NCBI RefSeq assembly: GCF_010983895.1 | Contig: NZ_CP048836.1 | Coordinates: 1,798,001-1,862,000 of the forward strand | DNA: 64,000 nucleotides | Direction: 5' to 3' | Source: Nitrogeniibacter mangrovi | Lineage (GTDB): Bacteria > Pseudomonadota > Gammaproteobacteria > Burkholderiales > Rhodocyclaceae | Shown here: piece after piece, positions 9,860 through 19,051 of the stretch | Layout of the letters: each line of letters starts with the position of its first letter | How positions within the stretch are numbered: position 1 is the stretch's first letter | Notes under the pieces: model-generated | Told to the model about the DNA's origin: nothing | Database searches by the model: none | The model's input: only the letters and a program-made list of their open reading frames with translations | Program-made: the position numbers and the translations under genes

Positions 9860-11170
9860 ATGCTGAAGAAACTGAGCCTCGCGCTCGTCATGGCGGGCTT
9901 GATGGCCGGGGCGCACGCCGCGACCCAAGCGGACGTCGACAACACCTTCTTCCCGTACAAGAACGGCTTCCCGACCTTCCCGGGCCTGAAGCCGGGCGTG
10001 GTCATCAACAAGGACAACGTCGAGCAGTTCAAGGATGCGCTCGCCGTCGGCACCTACATGATGATCAAGAACGGCTACACCACGGTCACGGTCGGCGAGA
10101 GCACCGACTTCAAACTGCCGGATGAGTACATCCAGGCCACCCGCGACAATCTCAACAAGACCAAGCTCGGTCCCAAGCCCGGTGACAACATCCAGGGTTT
10201 CGTGGCCGGCCGTCCGTTCCCCGAGGCGCCGGACATCAACGATCCGCGCGCCGGCGAGAAACTGGCTTGGAACTACAAGTACGGTCTGAACTGGGGTGAC
10301 AACGCGGTCATCAACCCGCTGATCATGAAGTACCGCAACATGGAGACCGGCGAGGTCGAGCGGACCCTGGTCAACCGTGCCAGCTTCCTGAACTTCAAGC
10401 ACCGGATCAAGGATGCGCCGGTGCCCGAAGTGACCCCCAACCCGTCGGACCTGTTCCGCGCGATCTACTGGGAAGTGCTCGGCCCCGAGGATCTGAAGAA
10501 CACCAAGCTGCTCATCCAGCGCTACGACGACGACTCCAAGCTCGACGACGCCTATCTGTACCTGGGCTTCCAGCGTCGGGTGCGCCGCCTGGCGACCGGT
10601 CAGACCACCGACTCCTTCCTCGGCTCCGACCTGATGATCGAGGACTTCGAGGGCTACAACGGTCGCGTGGCCGACATGAAGTGGACGTACAAGGGCACCA
10701 AGAACGTGCTGCTGCCCATGTGGAACCACAACGAGACGGCCCTGGGCGACGACCCGGCACCGGACGCCGACGGCTTCAAGTACATCAAGTTCGGCGGCAA
10801 GGGCGGGTGCTTCTTCCAGGGCTCCTGGCAGCTGCGCAAGGCCTACGTGCTCGAAGCGGTGCCGGTCAACCCGAACCACCCGATCGGCAAGCGCGTGTTC
10901 TACATGGACGCCCAGCTGCAGAACGTGAACGGCGCCATCGAGATCTATGACCGCAAGGGCAAGCTGTGGAAGGTCTGGTCCGTGGGCAAGAGCCACCCGG
11001 ATCATCACCTGCCCATCAACAAGGGCACCGGCATCGGTATCGATGACGGCTTCCAGATGGTCGACGTCCAGTCCAACCACTGCACGACCGGCCACTTCCG
11101 TGGCGAGGTGGACAAGTCCCAGACCCCGCCGGCCAAGTTCCAGGTGCAGTACATGCGCGGCGGCGAATAA
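9860..11170 (+). CDS. DUF1329 family exported protein, copy 1
   Basis: This 436-residue protein has a clear Sec signal peptide cleaved after AGAHA and no lipobox cysteine. DUF1329 proteins resemble LolA/LolB-like outer-membrane lipoprotein sorting folds and are frequently encoded next to DUF1302 proteins, as here. The family core includes YLYLGFQRRVRRLATGQ and DSFLGSDLMIEDFEGYNG. The start at 9860 follows CAGGAGACAACC; an in-frame ATG at 9821 would place extra residues before the signal peptide. It is the last gene before the terminator at 11195-11230. A paralogue lies on minus at 19280-20611. The molecular function is not established. Confidence 0.85.
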   Translation: MLKKLSLALVMAGLMAGAHAATQADVDNTFFPYKNGFPTFPGLKPGVVINKDNVEQFKDALAVGTYMMIKNGYTTVTVGESTDFKLPDEYIQATRDNLNKTKLGPKPGDNIQGFVAGRPFPEAPDINDPRAGEKLAWNYKYGLNWGDNAVINPLIMKYRNMETGEVERTLVNRASFLNFKHRIKDAPVPEVTPNPSDLFRAIYWEVLGPEDLKNTKLLIQRYDDDSKLDDAYLYLGFQRRVRRLATGQTTDSFLGSDLMIEDFEGYNGRVADMKWTYKGTKNVLLPMWNHNETALGDDPAPDADGFKYIKFGGKGGCFFQGSWQLRKAYVLEAVPVNPNHPIGKRVFYMDAQLQNVNGAIEIYDRKGKLWKVWSVGKSHPDHHLPINKGTGIGIDDGFQMVDVQSNHCTTGHFRGEVDKSQTPPAKFQVQYMRGGE

Positions 11171-11194
11171 ACTCACGACGGTTCCTCGTCTTGG

Positions 11195-11230
11195 AAAGCC
11201 CTTCCGATCCCGGGAGGGCTTTTTTTTTTG
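11195..11230 (+). terminator. Rho-independent terminator after DUF1329
   Basis: An AAGCCCT/AGGGCTT stem with a G/C-rich inner part is followed by ten T residues (11220-11229). It closes the unit running from the dmp genes through DUF1329. Confidence 0.88.
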
Positions 11231-11706
11231 CCTGTTCAGGGTGGGCTTTCGAGCCGTGTCGGTCACCCGCCTCAAAGGTGGGATCGGTTGGCTCATGCGG
11301 GCCGAACGCTGCCGCGGATTCCGTACCTTCGGGCGGGTCCGGAGTGTCATGCCGACGGCAGGGCTCCGCACGCGTGGGGTGTGGACGCCGGCGGGATCCG
11401 CATGACCGACGCTCAGGCGCAGGCGTGTCCCGATGACGCTTTTCGCCCCCATCGACGCCCGTTCATCCCCGCGATGTTCCGCTTCGCGGCGTTTGCTCCG
11501 GTGAATCGCTTTCCCGCCTTTTAGGTCGGTGCCTTGCGCTGTCCGGCGCACCGATGATTTCCCCATTGCCATTCGTGGACGTCCGCTTTCGGGCGACGTT
11601 CAGGACCGTCTTCGGCCGACCGGTTCCGGGGCCACGGTGACGCCGTTTCGTGCTGGAGGTGAAACAGGTTCGCAAATGCCGGCCCACAGAGGTGCGGCGA
11701 TATTCC
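11231..11706. other. Intergenic region before the second catabolic cluster
   Basis: About 475 bases show no convincing gene. I see no clear -24/-12 or -35/-10 promoter. The region must nevertheless hold the promoter for the second DUF1302 gene, since a strong terminator precedes it. Confidence 0.5.
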
Positions 11707-11735
11707 AAGGAGGAGACATCCTATGAAGTGGTACC
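11707..11735 (+). repeat. 29-bp leader repeat, copy 2
   Basis: Identical to 7763-7791, covering the ribosome-binding site and first codons of the second DUF1302 gene. Sequence upstream of this point is not obviously related to the first copy. Confidence 0.9.
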
Positions 11736-13714
11736 GACAAGAGAGAGCATCGGGGCAACGGTGTGTTGTGCTGGCGGCGCTGATGATATCGGCACCGGTA
11801 TGGGCGGGCGGGTTGCCATCCATGGGGGAAAGGAGTGAGCCGTGGGATGTGGACGTGCGATTCGACAATCACACCGCGTATCGTGGCAAGGACGCCACGG
11901 GTCATACCGTGGGTTTGTCCAAGTTTCGCAATACGCTGACCATCGAATCGCAAAAGAAGCTGGCCAATGGATGGACCTTTGGCAGTACCTTGCGTGGGAC
12001 TTTCGACGGCGTCTACCGGATGAACTCGGGCGAGTTCGGCGACGATGCCGGCGGACCGATCCTGCTGCAGGATTTGTCATTGGGAACGATGGTTCCCCAC
12101 GGCGGTGGTGTTCTGAATCATGCGCTGGGGACGGCCTTGTTCGGCCCCTCCAACAAGTTCGGCTTCGATGTGGGTGCGAACCCCAACGACGGGTTGCGAG
12201 TACTCGGTGACCGCTGGCATGGATATCCGGACGGCGACGTCGCCTTTGGCGTACCGGTGCGCCCCTGTGACACGGATAGTCGCGGATGCAAGGATTTCGG
12301 CGGTTACGGCGATCTGAATCGACAGCAGCTGGAAATGCCGGAGTTCAATGACCGCCTCGACTTCATCCGAGAGGCCCATGTACGCAGGAGCATCTACCTG
12401 GACAACGGCAACGCGGTGTTCGTCAAGGTGGGCAAGCAACAGGTGGTATGGGGCCGGACCGATCTGTTCCGCGTGCTCGACGTGATCAACCCGGTCGACT
12501 ACTCGCGCAACAACATCTACGACGAGCTCGAGGACATCCGCATCCCCATGTGGATCGCCACCGCCGAGTACCGCATGGGCCCGTCCGAGTCGATGCAGGA
12601 TCGCAACCTGCAGGTGGTGTGGAACTTCGACAAGTTCCGCCCCAACAACCTGGGTCAGTGCGGCCAGCCGAACGTGATCCTCGATGCCGGCTGTCTGTTT
12701 CGCGGGATGGTCAACATGTGGGACAACGGCGGTACCGTGGCCAACTTCGGTGCCGGCGGCATCGTGTCGACGGACTTCGGTCCGCGCCAGGTCGGAATTC
12801 GCGACGTCCACCTGCCGGACTGGAGATTGTCCAACACCCAGCTGGGCGTGAAATTCGAGGGTGTCACCCAGGGGGGGGTCTCGTTCTCGCTGAACGCCTT
12901 GACCTTTCGGTCACAACTTCCCTCGCTGCGTGCGATCAAGGGCGGTGCGGTCAACCCCTTCAACGGGGCTCCCCAGACGGCGGCCAATACGCACCTGATC
13001 GCCTTCGACGTCTATTACCCGCGGGTGAATCTGATTGGCGGATCGATGGACTTCGACGCCGAGTCGATCGGCGCGGCCATCCGGCTGGAAGGTGCGTTGA
13101 CCGACGGCGAAGAGTTCGCCAATACCGCACGCGACCGGCTGTTCTCCCGCAACAAGGTATGGCGCAGCGTGATCGGGGTCGACCGGCCGACCTTCATTCC
13201 GTGGCTCAATCCGCGACGAACGACGCTCATCTCCGCCCAACTGTTCTGGCAGCATATCTTCGATCACGAGTACTACAAGAAAGGGGAGTACGTGGCACCC
13301 AGCGGTGCGGTCAACACGCTGGGCCCGGTCGGCATGCCGGACTGGAAGGACGATTTCATCGGGACGTTGCTGATCAAGGCCTTTTTGCTCAACGATCGAC
13401 TCAGTCCGGAGCTCGTCATCGCACGAGACTTTCGCGCGCGTACCCACGCCATTGCGCCCAAGGTGGAGTGGAGCGTCACGGATCAACTGAAGCTGACCTT
13501 CGGTGGCAATTTCAAGGGCGGGTCAAATTCGCGCAACCGGTTCGACGACTGTCGCTCGTGTAACCCGTATGCCCCATTCACCGGATCGGTCGCCGACATG
13601 GGCTACTCGATGGGGATGGCCAGCTTCGAACCCCTCGGGCGCTTCCGTGCCGGTCCCATCGGTACGGCAATGTACGAAGACGAGATCTTCTTCCAGATGC
13701 GATACCGATTCTGA
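11723..13714 (+). CDS. DUF1302 family outer-membrane-type protein, copy 2
   Basis: This 663-residue paralogue of the protein at 7779-9770 has a signal peptide ending near VWAGG and a C-terminal MRYRF. Differences concentrate in the N-terminal third (for example residues around 110-150) and in exposed-looking loops, while the centre is identical at DNA level. Outside that centre, codon use is visibly less GC-biased than in copy 1, suggesting a different history. It begins a cluster with a Rieske oxygenase and its reductase, so this copy probably serves the substrate of that oxygenase (inference). Confidence 0.85.
   Translation: MKWYRQERASGQRCVVLAALMISAPVWAGGLPSMGERSEPWDVDVRFDNHTAYRGKDATGHTVGLSKFRNTLTIESQKKLANGWTFGSTLRGTFDGVYRMNSGEFGDDAGGPILLQDLSLGTMVPHGGGVLNHALGTALFGPSNKFGFDVGANPNDGLRVLGDRWHGYPDGDVAFGVPVRPCDTDSRGCKDFGGYGDLNRQQLEMPEFNDRLDFIREAHVRRSIYLDNGNAVFVKVGKQQVVWGRTDLFRVLDVINPVDYSRNNIYDELEDIRIPMWIATAEYRMGPSESMQDRNLQVVWNFDKFRPNNLGQCGQPNVILDAGCLFRGMVNMWDNGGTVANFGAGGIVSTDFGPRQVGIRDVHLPDWRLSNTQLGVKFEGVTQGGVSFSLNALTFRSQLPSLRAIKGGAVNPFNGAPQTAANTHLIAFDVYYPRVNLIGGSMDFDAESIGAAIRLEGALTDGEEFANTARDRLFSRNKVWRSVIGVDRPTFIPWLNPRRTTLISAQLFWQHIFDHEYYKKGEYVAPSGAVNTLGPVGMPDWKDDFIGTLLIKAFLLNDRLSPELVIARDFRARTHAIAPKVEWSVTDQLKLTFGGNFKGGSNSRNRFDDCRSCNPYAPFTGSVADMGYSMGMASFEPLGRFRAGPIGTAMYEDEIFFQMRYRF
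12449..12684 (+). repeat. 236-bp identical tract shared by DUF1302 paralogues, copy 2
   Basis: Exact match to 8493-8728. The GC-biased codon choice of the tract resembles copy 1 more than the rest of copy 2, so copy 1 is the likelier donor. Confidence 0.9.
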
Positions 13715-13752
13715 ACGCAGGCGGCACATCGTGAATCCTTCCCGGGATTGAA

Positions 13753-13782
13753 AATGACGCCCGCATTCGTGCGGGCGTCATT
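13753..13782 (+). terminator. 13-bp perfect hairpin with TTCG tetraloop
   Basis: AATGACGCCCGCA pairs perfectly with TGCGGGCGTCATT around a TTCG loop, 38 bases after the DUF1302 stop. Only a weak T-rich tail follows (TTGTATT), so it could be a terminator, an attenuator or an RNA 3'-end stabiliser. Confidence 0.6.
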
Positions 13783-14075
13783 GTATTGGCGATGTCGATA
13801 ACATCGTGTCACCGATGAAGGTGAGCCCGACCGGGCGATTCGGGGCGCAGGTGTCGTCACGGTCCCGGCGGTGGGTGCTCGGCCATTGTCGAAGCCTCCC
13901 ATTGCCCGCCGGGGGTGGGCGATTCCCTCCTTTTTGACCGGTGCGAGACACCGATGCCGGCGCCAGTATTTGATGGCGGCTTTCGTCAAGGAGAGCCACG
14001 GATCTCCTGATCCTGTCGTCGAATCAGACGCGCAGCCGATCATGGATCCGCATCGTGAAGACAAAGGAGACAAGC
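13783..14075. other. Intergenic region before Rieske oxygenase
   Basis: About 290 bases with no supported gene. A short palindrome-like stretch (CGATGTCGATAACATCG) occurs just after the hairpin. A promoter may lie here, but I could not identify one. Confidence 0.4.
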
Positions 14076-15152
14076 ATGTTCTTGAAGAATGCGTGGTACT
14101 GCGCCGGTTGGGGAAAGGATCTGAGCATGGCGCGGGAGGAGTTGCAGACGCGTCGGATCGCTGGCGAGGCACTACTGCTTTATCGCGACGTCGACGGCAA
14201 GGCCGTCGTTCTGGAGGATCGCTGCTGCCATCGGCAGGCGGCACTGTCGTGCGGGAAACGCGAACAAGGCGGCATCCGCTGCATGTATCACGGCTGGTTG
14301 TTCGAATCGGGTGGCAAGTGCATCGAAATACCCGGGATGGAGATCATCCCGGATCGTGCCCGTGTCCGCGCGTTTCCGGTGGTCGAGCGGGACGGTTGGA
14401 TCTGGGTGTGGATGGGTGATGCGGACAAGGCGGACCCGGATCTCATCTGTTTTGCGGTCGGCCCCGACGATCCGGACTGGTTGCTCAATACCGGACAGAT
14501 GAGCATCAAGAGCAATTATCGTCTGGAGATTGCCAATCTGGCAGATCTGACCCATCTGGCATGGACGCACGACAAGACATTCGGGGGGACTCGGGCGTAT
14601 GCCGATGCCCGGATCAAATACAAGCTGACCAAACGTGGCATGAACTACGAGTTCTGGATGCGCGACGCGCCAGCGTTCAATGTCTTCGCCCACCTGTTTC
14701 CCGAGGGCATGCGCTTCGATTTCCACTTCGATGTCCAGATGACGCTGCCCTGCAATTTCGTCATGCGCTTCAGGAGCTTCACGGCCGGGACCGTCACCGA
14801 AGGCGAGTCTGACGGAGAACTCCTGCTCGACACATACACCTGTCAGGCCGTGACGCCGCGTGACGAAGGCAGCCTCGATTACTACTACTCGTGGGGGCCG
14901 CATCGGGACACCCAACAGCCCGGGATCACCCAGTCGCTGATGGCCTGGGCCCATGAAGCCTTCCTCGAGGACAAGCAGATGCTCGAGGCCCAGTACTTGC
15001 GCGTCAAGGAGAAGCCCGATCATCCGGTGGTCGATTACATCCACGATGCCGGACCGGGGAAATTGCTGTGGCTGCTCGACAAGCTGATTGACGACGAGCG
15101 GACGGAAGACGCCGAGGCTAGCTCATCCCGGCAGGGCACTGCCTTTGTATGA
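14076..15152 (+). CDS. Rieske non-haem iron oxygenase, alpha subunit (VanA-like)
   Basis: This 358-residue terminal oxygenase would hydroxylate or O-demethylate an aromatic substrate using electrons from the reductase encoded next. The Rieske [2Fe-2S] ligands are in a CxH motif (CCHR) and CMYH. The mononuclear iron site is NLADLTHLAWTH, with the bridging aspartate and two histidines. Size and single-subunit layout match the vanillate demethylase/toluenesulfonate methyl-monooxygenase class rather than alpha-beta dioxygenases. ATG 14076 follows AAAGGAGACAAGC. The substrate is unknown; the neighbouring DUF1302 and MalT-like genes are its only context. Confidence 0.88.
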   Translation: MFLKNAWYCAGWGKDLSMAREELQTRRIAGEALLLYRDVDGKAVVLEDRCCHRQAALSCGKREQGGIRCMYHGWLFESGGKCIEIPGMEIIPDRARVRAFPVVERDGWIWVWMGDADKADPDLICFAVGPDDPDWLLNTGQMSIKSNYRLEIANLADLTHLAWTHDKTFGGTRAYADARIKYKLTKRGMNYEFWMRDAPAFNVFAHLFPEGMRFDFHFDVQMTLPCNFVMRFRSFTAGTVTEGESDGELLLDTYTCQAVTPRDEGSLDYYYSWGPHRDTQQPGITQSLMAWAHEAFLEDKQMLEAQYLRVKEKPDHPVVDYIHDAGPGKLLWLLDKLIDDERTEDAEASSSRQGTAFV

Positions 15153-15155
15153 CTT

Positions 15156-15190
15156 GCATGACGACCCCGTCGGTGACGGGGTCGTCATGC
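15156..15190 (+). other. 14-bp perfect inverted repeat between oxygenase and reductase genes
   Basis: GCATGACGACCCCG and CGGGGTCGTCATGC flank a 7-base loop. It lies in the 74-base gap before the reductase start and lacks a long T tail. It may adjust the ratio of oxygenase to reductase by attenuation or mRNA processing (inference). Confidence 0.6.
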
Positions 15191-15226
15191 GAACCGCTGA
15201 TTCTTTTCTCCAAGGAAACGATTGTG

Positions 15227-16195
15227 ATGCAAAACCAGGAGCCGAGAGATCTGCTGCGACTGACCGTGGCCGATGTTGCGTGTGAGGCTTGCGACATTCT
15301 CCGGATTGAACTGCGCGCCCGGGACAACCGGGTCTTGCCAGGCTTTGAAGCCGGGGCGCATGTGGAGATCCGGTTGCCGGGCGGCATGGTGCGGCATTAT
15401 TCACTCTTGAACGATCCGGCCGAACGGGATCGCTACTGCATTGCCGTCGCGCGGGTGTCAGATGGACGCGGCGGTTCGGCTCTCATTCATCAGCAGTTGA
15501 GAGTGGGCATGGAAGTGCTGGTCTCGGCGCCGCGCAACAATTTTCCGCTCGATGGCAGCGATGCCCCGTGCGTCTTCATTGCCGGTGGTATCGGCATCAC
15601 GCCCTTTCTTTCGATGATCCGGACCTGCGTGCGCATAGGGCGTCCGTGGCAGCTTCATTACGGAACGCGCAACCGCCTTCGGGCAGCCTTCTATGAGGTT
15701 CTGACCGCGGAGTTTCCGAGGCAGTGTCATTTGCATTTCGACGACGAGGCCGGTGGTGCGCCTCTTGAGGTCGCGTCACTGATCGAGGCGGTGCCCGTTC
15801 ACTCGCACCTCTATTGCTGTGGCCCGACGCCGATGATGGAGGCCGTGAAGCACGCGACGGCCGATTGGCCGGCCGAACAGATCCACTTCGAGTGGTTCTC
15901 GTCTCCCGAGTTGCCCAACCGCGCGGAATCCGCCTTCGACGTGATCATCGCCAGTACCGGTGCGCGTTATCCGGTGCCACCGGGAAAGTCGATTCTGGAG
16001 GTGCTCGAAGCCCACGGCGCCCTGGTGCCTGCCGCGTGTCGCGAAGGCTTGTGCGCCACCTGCAGGACCCGTGTACTCGAGGGCGTGCCCGAGCACCGGG
16101 ATTGCGTGTTGACCCAAGCCGAGCGCGAGGCCAACGATCAGATGCTCATCTGCGTGTCCCGGGCGTTGTCCGACAAGATCGTGCTCGATCTGTGA
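15227..16195 (+). CDS. PDR-type oxygenase reductase (FMN/NADH, [2Fe-2S])
   Basis: This 322-residue electron-transfer partner has the phthalate dioxygenase reductase layout: an N-terminal flavin-binding barrel (RHYSLLN), an NAD domain (GGIGITPF, CCGPTPMM) and a C-terminal plant-type ferredoxin. The ferredoxin ligands are CREGLCATC and a later cysteine in LICVSRA. It would pass electrons from NADH to the Rieske oxygenase encoded just upstream. ATG 15227 follows AAGGAAACG; in-frame upstream starts would read through the hairpin. It abuts the convergent regulator with no spacer, and its paralogue is at 22966-23961. Confidence 0.9.
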   Translation: MQNQEPRDLLRLTVADVACEACDILRIELRARDNRVLPGFEAGAHVEIRLPGGMVRHYSLLNDPAERDRYCIAVARVSDGRGGSALIHQQLRVGMEVLVSAPRNNFPLDGSDAPCVFIAGGIGITPFLSMIRTCVRIGRPWQLHYGTRNRLRAAFYEVLTAEFPRQCHLHFDDEAGGAPLEVASLIEAVPVHSHLYCCGPTPMMEAVKHATADWPAEQIHFEWFSSPELPNRAESAFDVIIASTGARYPVPPGKSILEVLEAHGALVPAACREGLCATCRTRVLEGVPEHRDCVLTQAEREANDQMLICVSRALSDKIVLDL

Positions 16196-19051
16196 TCACT
16201 GGATCCACCCCAGGCAGCGTGCCCGCTTGATGGCATCGGACCGACGTCGGACATCGAGGCGGTCGAAGATCCGCTGCCAGTACCACTTGACCGTGCTTTC
16301 GGCGAGAAACAGGGTGGCGGCAACATCTCGGTTGGGCAGCCCGCGGGCGCCCAGGTTGAGGATCTGGATCTCCCGGTTGCTGATGTTCGCCACTTCAATC
16401 GTTTCCAGGTCGGGGGGCGGTTCTGGCGACGGTTCGGCGCAGTCGCCGGCGCCCGTGCCCGCGGCGATGAGCGCCTCCAGATAGCTCCGGGAAAAGGGTT
16501 GGACTGACGGGTCCATCTGCGCGATATGCCTGAGCAACTCGATGATGGGCAGACCTTCGTCCAGAAATGAGCGGACGAAGCCGCCACGCTCGCCCATCTG
16601 CAGCGCCTCGACAACCAGGCGCTGGGCCGCCAGCCTGTTGTTGAGGGCAAGCTTGGCCTTGGCCAGCAGCAGGCCGATGCGGATCGCCGACCGGTGGCAT
16701 CGCCGCGTGGTGACGAAGCCATACCACTGCTTGAGGAGGGTCACGGCTTCCGTTTCGCGTCCGGTTTCAAGATAGAGGCGTGCCGTGGCCAGGGCGAGGA
16801 GTTCATGCTTGGTCGTCGTGTGGTCCCCCGGGCTCAGACGCTCGTCCAGCAGGGGGCGATAACGGACTTCGCGGAAAAGATCGATCGCCTCGCGGATATG
16901 ACCCAGGCAGAGGAGCTGGCGTACGCGTTCGTTGAGGATGTGTGCGTGCAGGCGTTCGAAGCCGTATTGAGCGGCGATGTAGGTGGCGTCCTCGAGGCAT
17001 CGCGCGGCTTCGTGGTAGTCACCACCGAGGACGGCCAGTCGCGAACGGGTGATGAAACCGGCGATCAGCTTGTCGATGAAGCCCAGATCGGCCGCGATGT
17101 GCTGGGTATCCAGCAGGCGTCGGGCATCGTCACAGCGTCCCTGCTCGTAGCGCAGTTCAGCGAGTAGCACGGTCGGCATAGCGAACAGCGGCGAACCTTC
17201 ACCGTGCAGTTGTTTCGCGATCCGCCGGCCACTCTCGTATGCCGATTCCGCCTGGTCGAGGTCGCCGCGCAGGAAGAAGATGCTGCCGACCACGGATTCG
17301 TGGAACGCGATGCCATAGAGTGCGCCGCCGTTGCGGATCACTTCGGACAGTGTCTTGGCCGCCGCCGCCGTTCCTTCGCACTTGTATTGTTCGCGGTTCG
17401 CCAGGAGCAATGCGGTTCCTGTCGAGCCGCGCATGAAGGGCTCCTTGGTCCGGTCGGCCTCGAGCCACTCACGAGCCTTGATCCGGGTCTCGATCACATC
17501 GTCCAGGAACAGGGCGAGCATCATTTCCCGATGGGCCAGTTCCGACTGCAGGAACGTCCGTTCCGCATCCTGATGGTGATCCTCGATGCCCTTGTATCGC
17601 CGCGCCAGCTCGGCCCGCACGAGCGACAGCGCTTCCCTGGCTTCGTCGAAGCGCCAGGTCAGTTCCATGAACCAGGCCAGATCGAGTTGAAGGCGAGGCA
17701 GGCGTTCGAGGACGCGTGGCGGAAGCTTCGAGGTGAAGCGGGTCAGGGCCGAAGTTTGTCCGAGCGCAAAAAGCCGGGCGCTGAACTGATCGAGCAGCTG
17801 TGCGGCACGGTCGACATCGTCGGCCGCGAACGCGTGCTCCACGGCTTCGAAGCCGAGATCGTGGGCGGCCGACCATTCGCTTGCCCGAAGATGAAGTTCG
17901 CGCGCGAGCCCGGGATGGCTCTCCTGCAGGCGCTTGCGCAGGAGTTGGGTGAACAGATGGTGGAAGCGGTACCAGTTCCGTTCGGTGTCGAGCGCGAAGA
18001 TGAAGAGATTGGCGCGCTCCAGTTCGTCAAGCATCGCCCGGCTGTCTTCCCGGCCCACCACCGCGTTGCACAGCGAAACGTTGAAGCGGTTCAGAATCGA
18101 GGTACTGAGCAGGAACTCCTGGATCACCGGCGGTTGCGAGGAAAACACCTCGTCGATGAGGAAATCGGCGACGTTGCGGTTCGCGCCGGAAAAATCGGAG
18201 AGGAAGTGGTCGATGTCTGGCCGGCTTCGCAGCGCGATGGCCGCCATTTGGAGCCCTGTCGCCCACCCCTCCGTGCGTTGGCACAGTGTCTGCGCGTGTG
18301 TCGACGAGAGCCCGATCGAGCCGAACTGGGAAACGAAATTGCGCGCTTCGTCGACCGAAAAACTCAAATCCTTGGCTTCGATCACTTCCACCGCGCCGGC
18401 CGCCCGCAATCGGCTCAGGGGCAGGTTATCCATGTGGCGAGACGAGACAAGCAGGTGGACATGGGCCAACTGGGTGTTCAGGACCGTGTTGACCAGATCG
18501 AGTACCTCGGGCGCCGTGATGAGATGAAAGTCATCGAAAAACAGATAGATCGGCTCACGAAAAGCATGAAGGTCGTTGATGAAGGTATTGCGCAGGACGC
18601 CGGGAGGTACGTACACACCCGAGTTGAGCAGCGCGGTGCTGCCGTGGCCAAACGAGGGGTGATCGGCAAGGAGCGTCGACACGACATAGGACAGGAAATG
18701 GGTCAGGTCGTTGTCTTCCTTGTCCAGGCTGAGCCAGGCAGGCGCCAATCGTAAGGACTTGAGCGATTCGAAAGTCTGTACGAGAAGGCTGGTCTTGCCG
18801 TAACCGGCCGGGGCGCTGACCAGGATGAGCTGCCGCGACAAGGCGTCGTGCACTCGAGCGCATAGCTGCGCCCGCTCCAGCAGCGTTCGGGCATTGGAAG
18901 GCGGCGAGAGCTTCGTCTTGACCAGAAGCGGACGGTGAAGCCCGACCTCCGCCGCTTCAGATGCCGGGGACGGTGCGGCCTGGACGTCGGCGCTGCCGGC
19001 AGGTTGGGGTGTCCGCGCGTCGATGACGAACGACGGATCTGTATTGTTCAT
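16196..19051 (-). CDS. MalT-like LuxR-family ATP-dependent regulator
   Basis: The 951-residue protein has the MalT (LAL/STAND) architecture. An N-terminal NTPase has Walker A APAGYGKTS and Walker B YLFFDDFHL, a long helical TPR-like sensor region follows, and a C-terminal LuxR helix-turn-helix begins LSNREIQIL and includes AESTVKWYWQRIF. Such proteins bind an inducer and ATP, then oligomerise to activate transcription. It is convergent with the oxygenase/reductase genes and follows a DUF1329 gene on its own strand, so it is the prime candidate to control this cluster. The start at 19051 has GGAGA upstream; a longer frame to 19135 lacks a good site. Confidence 0.85.
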   Translation of the reverse strand: MNNTDPSFVIDARTPQPAGSADVQAAPSPASEAAEVGLHRPLLVKTKLSPPSNARTLLERAQLCARVHDALSRQLILVSAPAGYGKTSLLVQTFESLKSLRLAPAWLSLDKEDNDLTHFLSYVVSTLLADHPSFGHGSTALLNSGVYVPPGVLRNTFINDLHAFREPIYLFFDDFHLITAPEVLDLVNTVLNTQLAHVHLLVSSRHMDNLPLSRLRAAGAVEVIEAKDLSFSVDEARNFVSQFGSIGLSSTHAQTLCQRTEGWATGLQMAAIALRSRPDIDHFLSDFSGANRNVADFLIDEVFSSQPPVIQEFLLSTSILNRFNVSLCNAVVGREDSRAMLDELERANLFIFALDTERNWYRFHHLFTQLLRKRLQESHPGLARELHLRASEWSAAHDLGFEAVEHAFAADDVDRAAQLLDQFSARLFALGQTSALTRFTSKLPPRVLERLPRLQLDLAWFMELTWRFDEAREALSLVRAELARRYKGIEDHHQDAERTFLQSELAHREMMLALFLDDVIETRIKAREWLEADRTKEPFMRGSTGTALLLANREQYKCEGTAAAAKTLSEVIRNGGALYGIAFHESVVGSIFFLRGDLDQAESAYESGRRIAKQLHGEGSPLFAMPTVLLAELRYEQGRCDDARRLLDTQHIAADLGFIDKLIAGFITRSRLAVLGGDYHEAARCLEDATYIAAQYGFERLHAHILNERVRQLLCLGHIREAIDLFREVRYRPLLDERLSPGDHTTTKHELLALATARLYLETGRETEAVTLLKQWYGFVTTRRCHRSAIRIGLLLAKAKLALNNRLAAQRLVVEALQMGERGGFVRSFLDEGLPIIELLRHIAQMDPSVQPFSRSYLEALIAAGTGAGDCAEPSPEPPPDLETIEVANISNREIQILNLGARGLPNRDVAATLFLAESTVKWYWQRIFDRLDVRRRSDAIKRARCLGWIQ

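Noticed and set aside
11231-11706. Possible short genes in the gap before the second DUF1302 gene
   Set aside because: Frames of 80-150 codons exist but lack ribosome-binding sites, family features and consistent codon bias.
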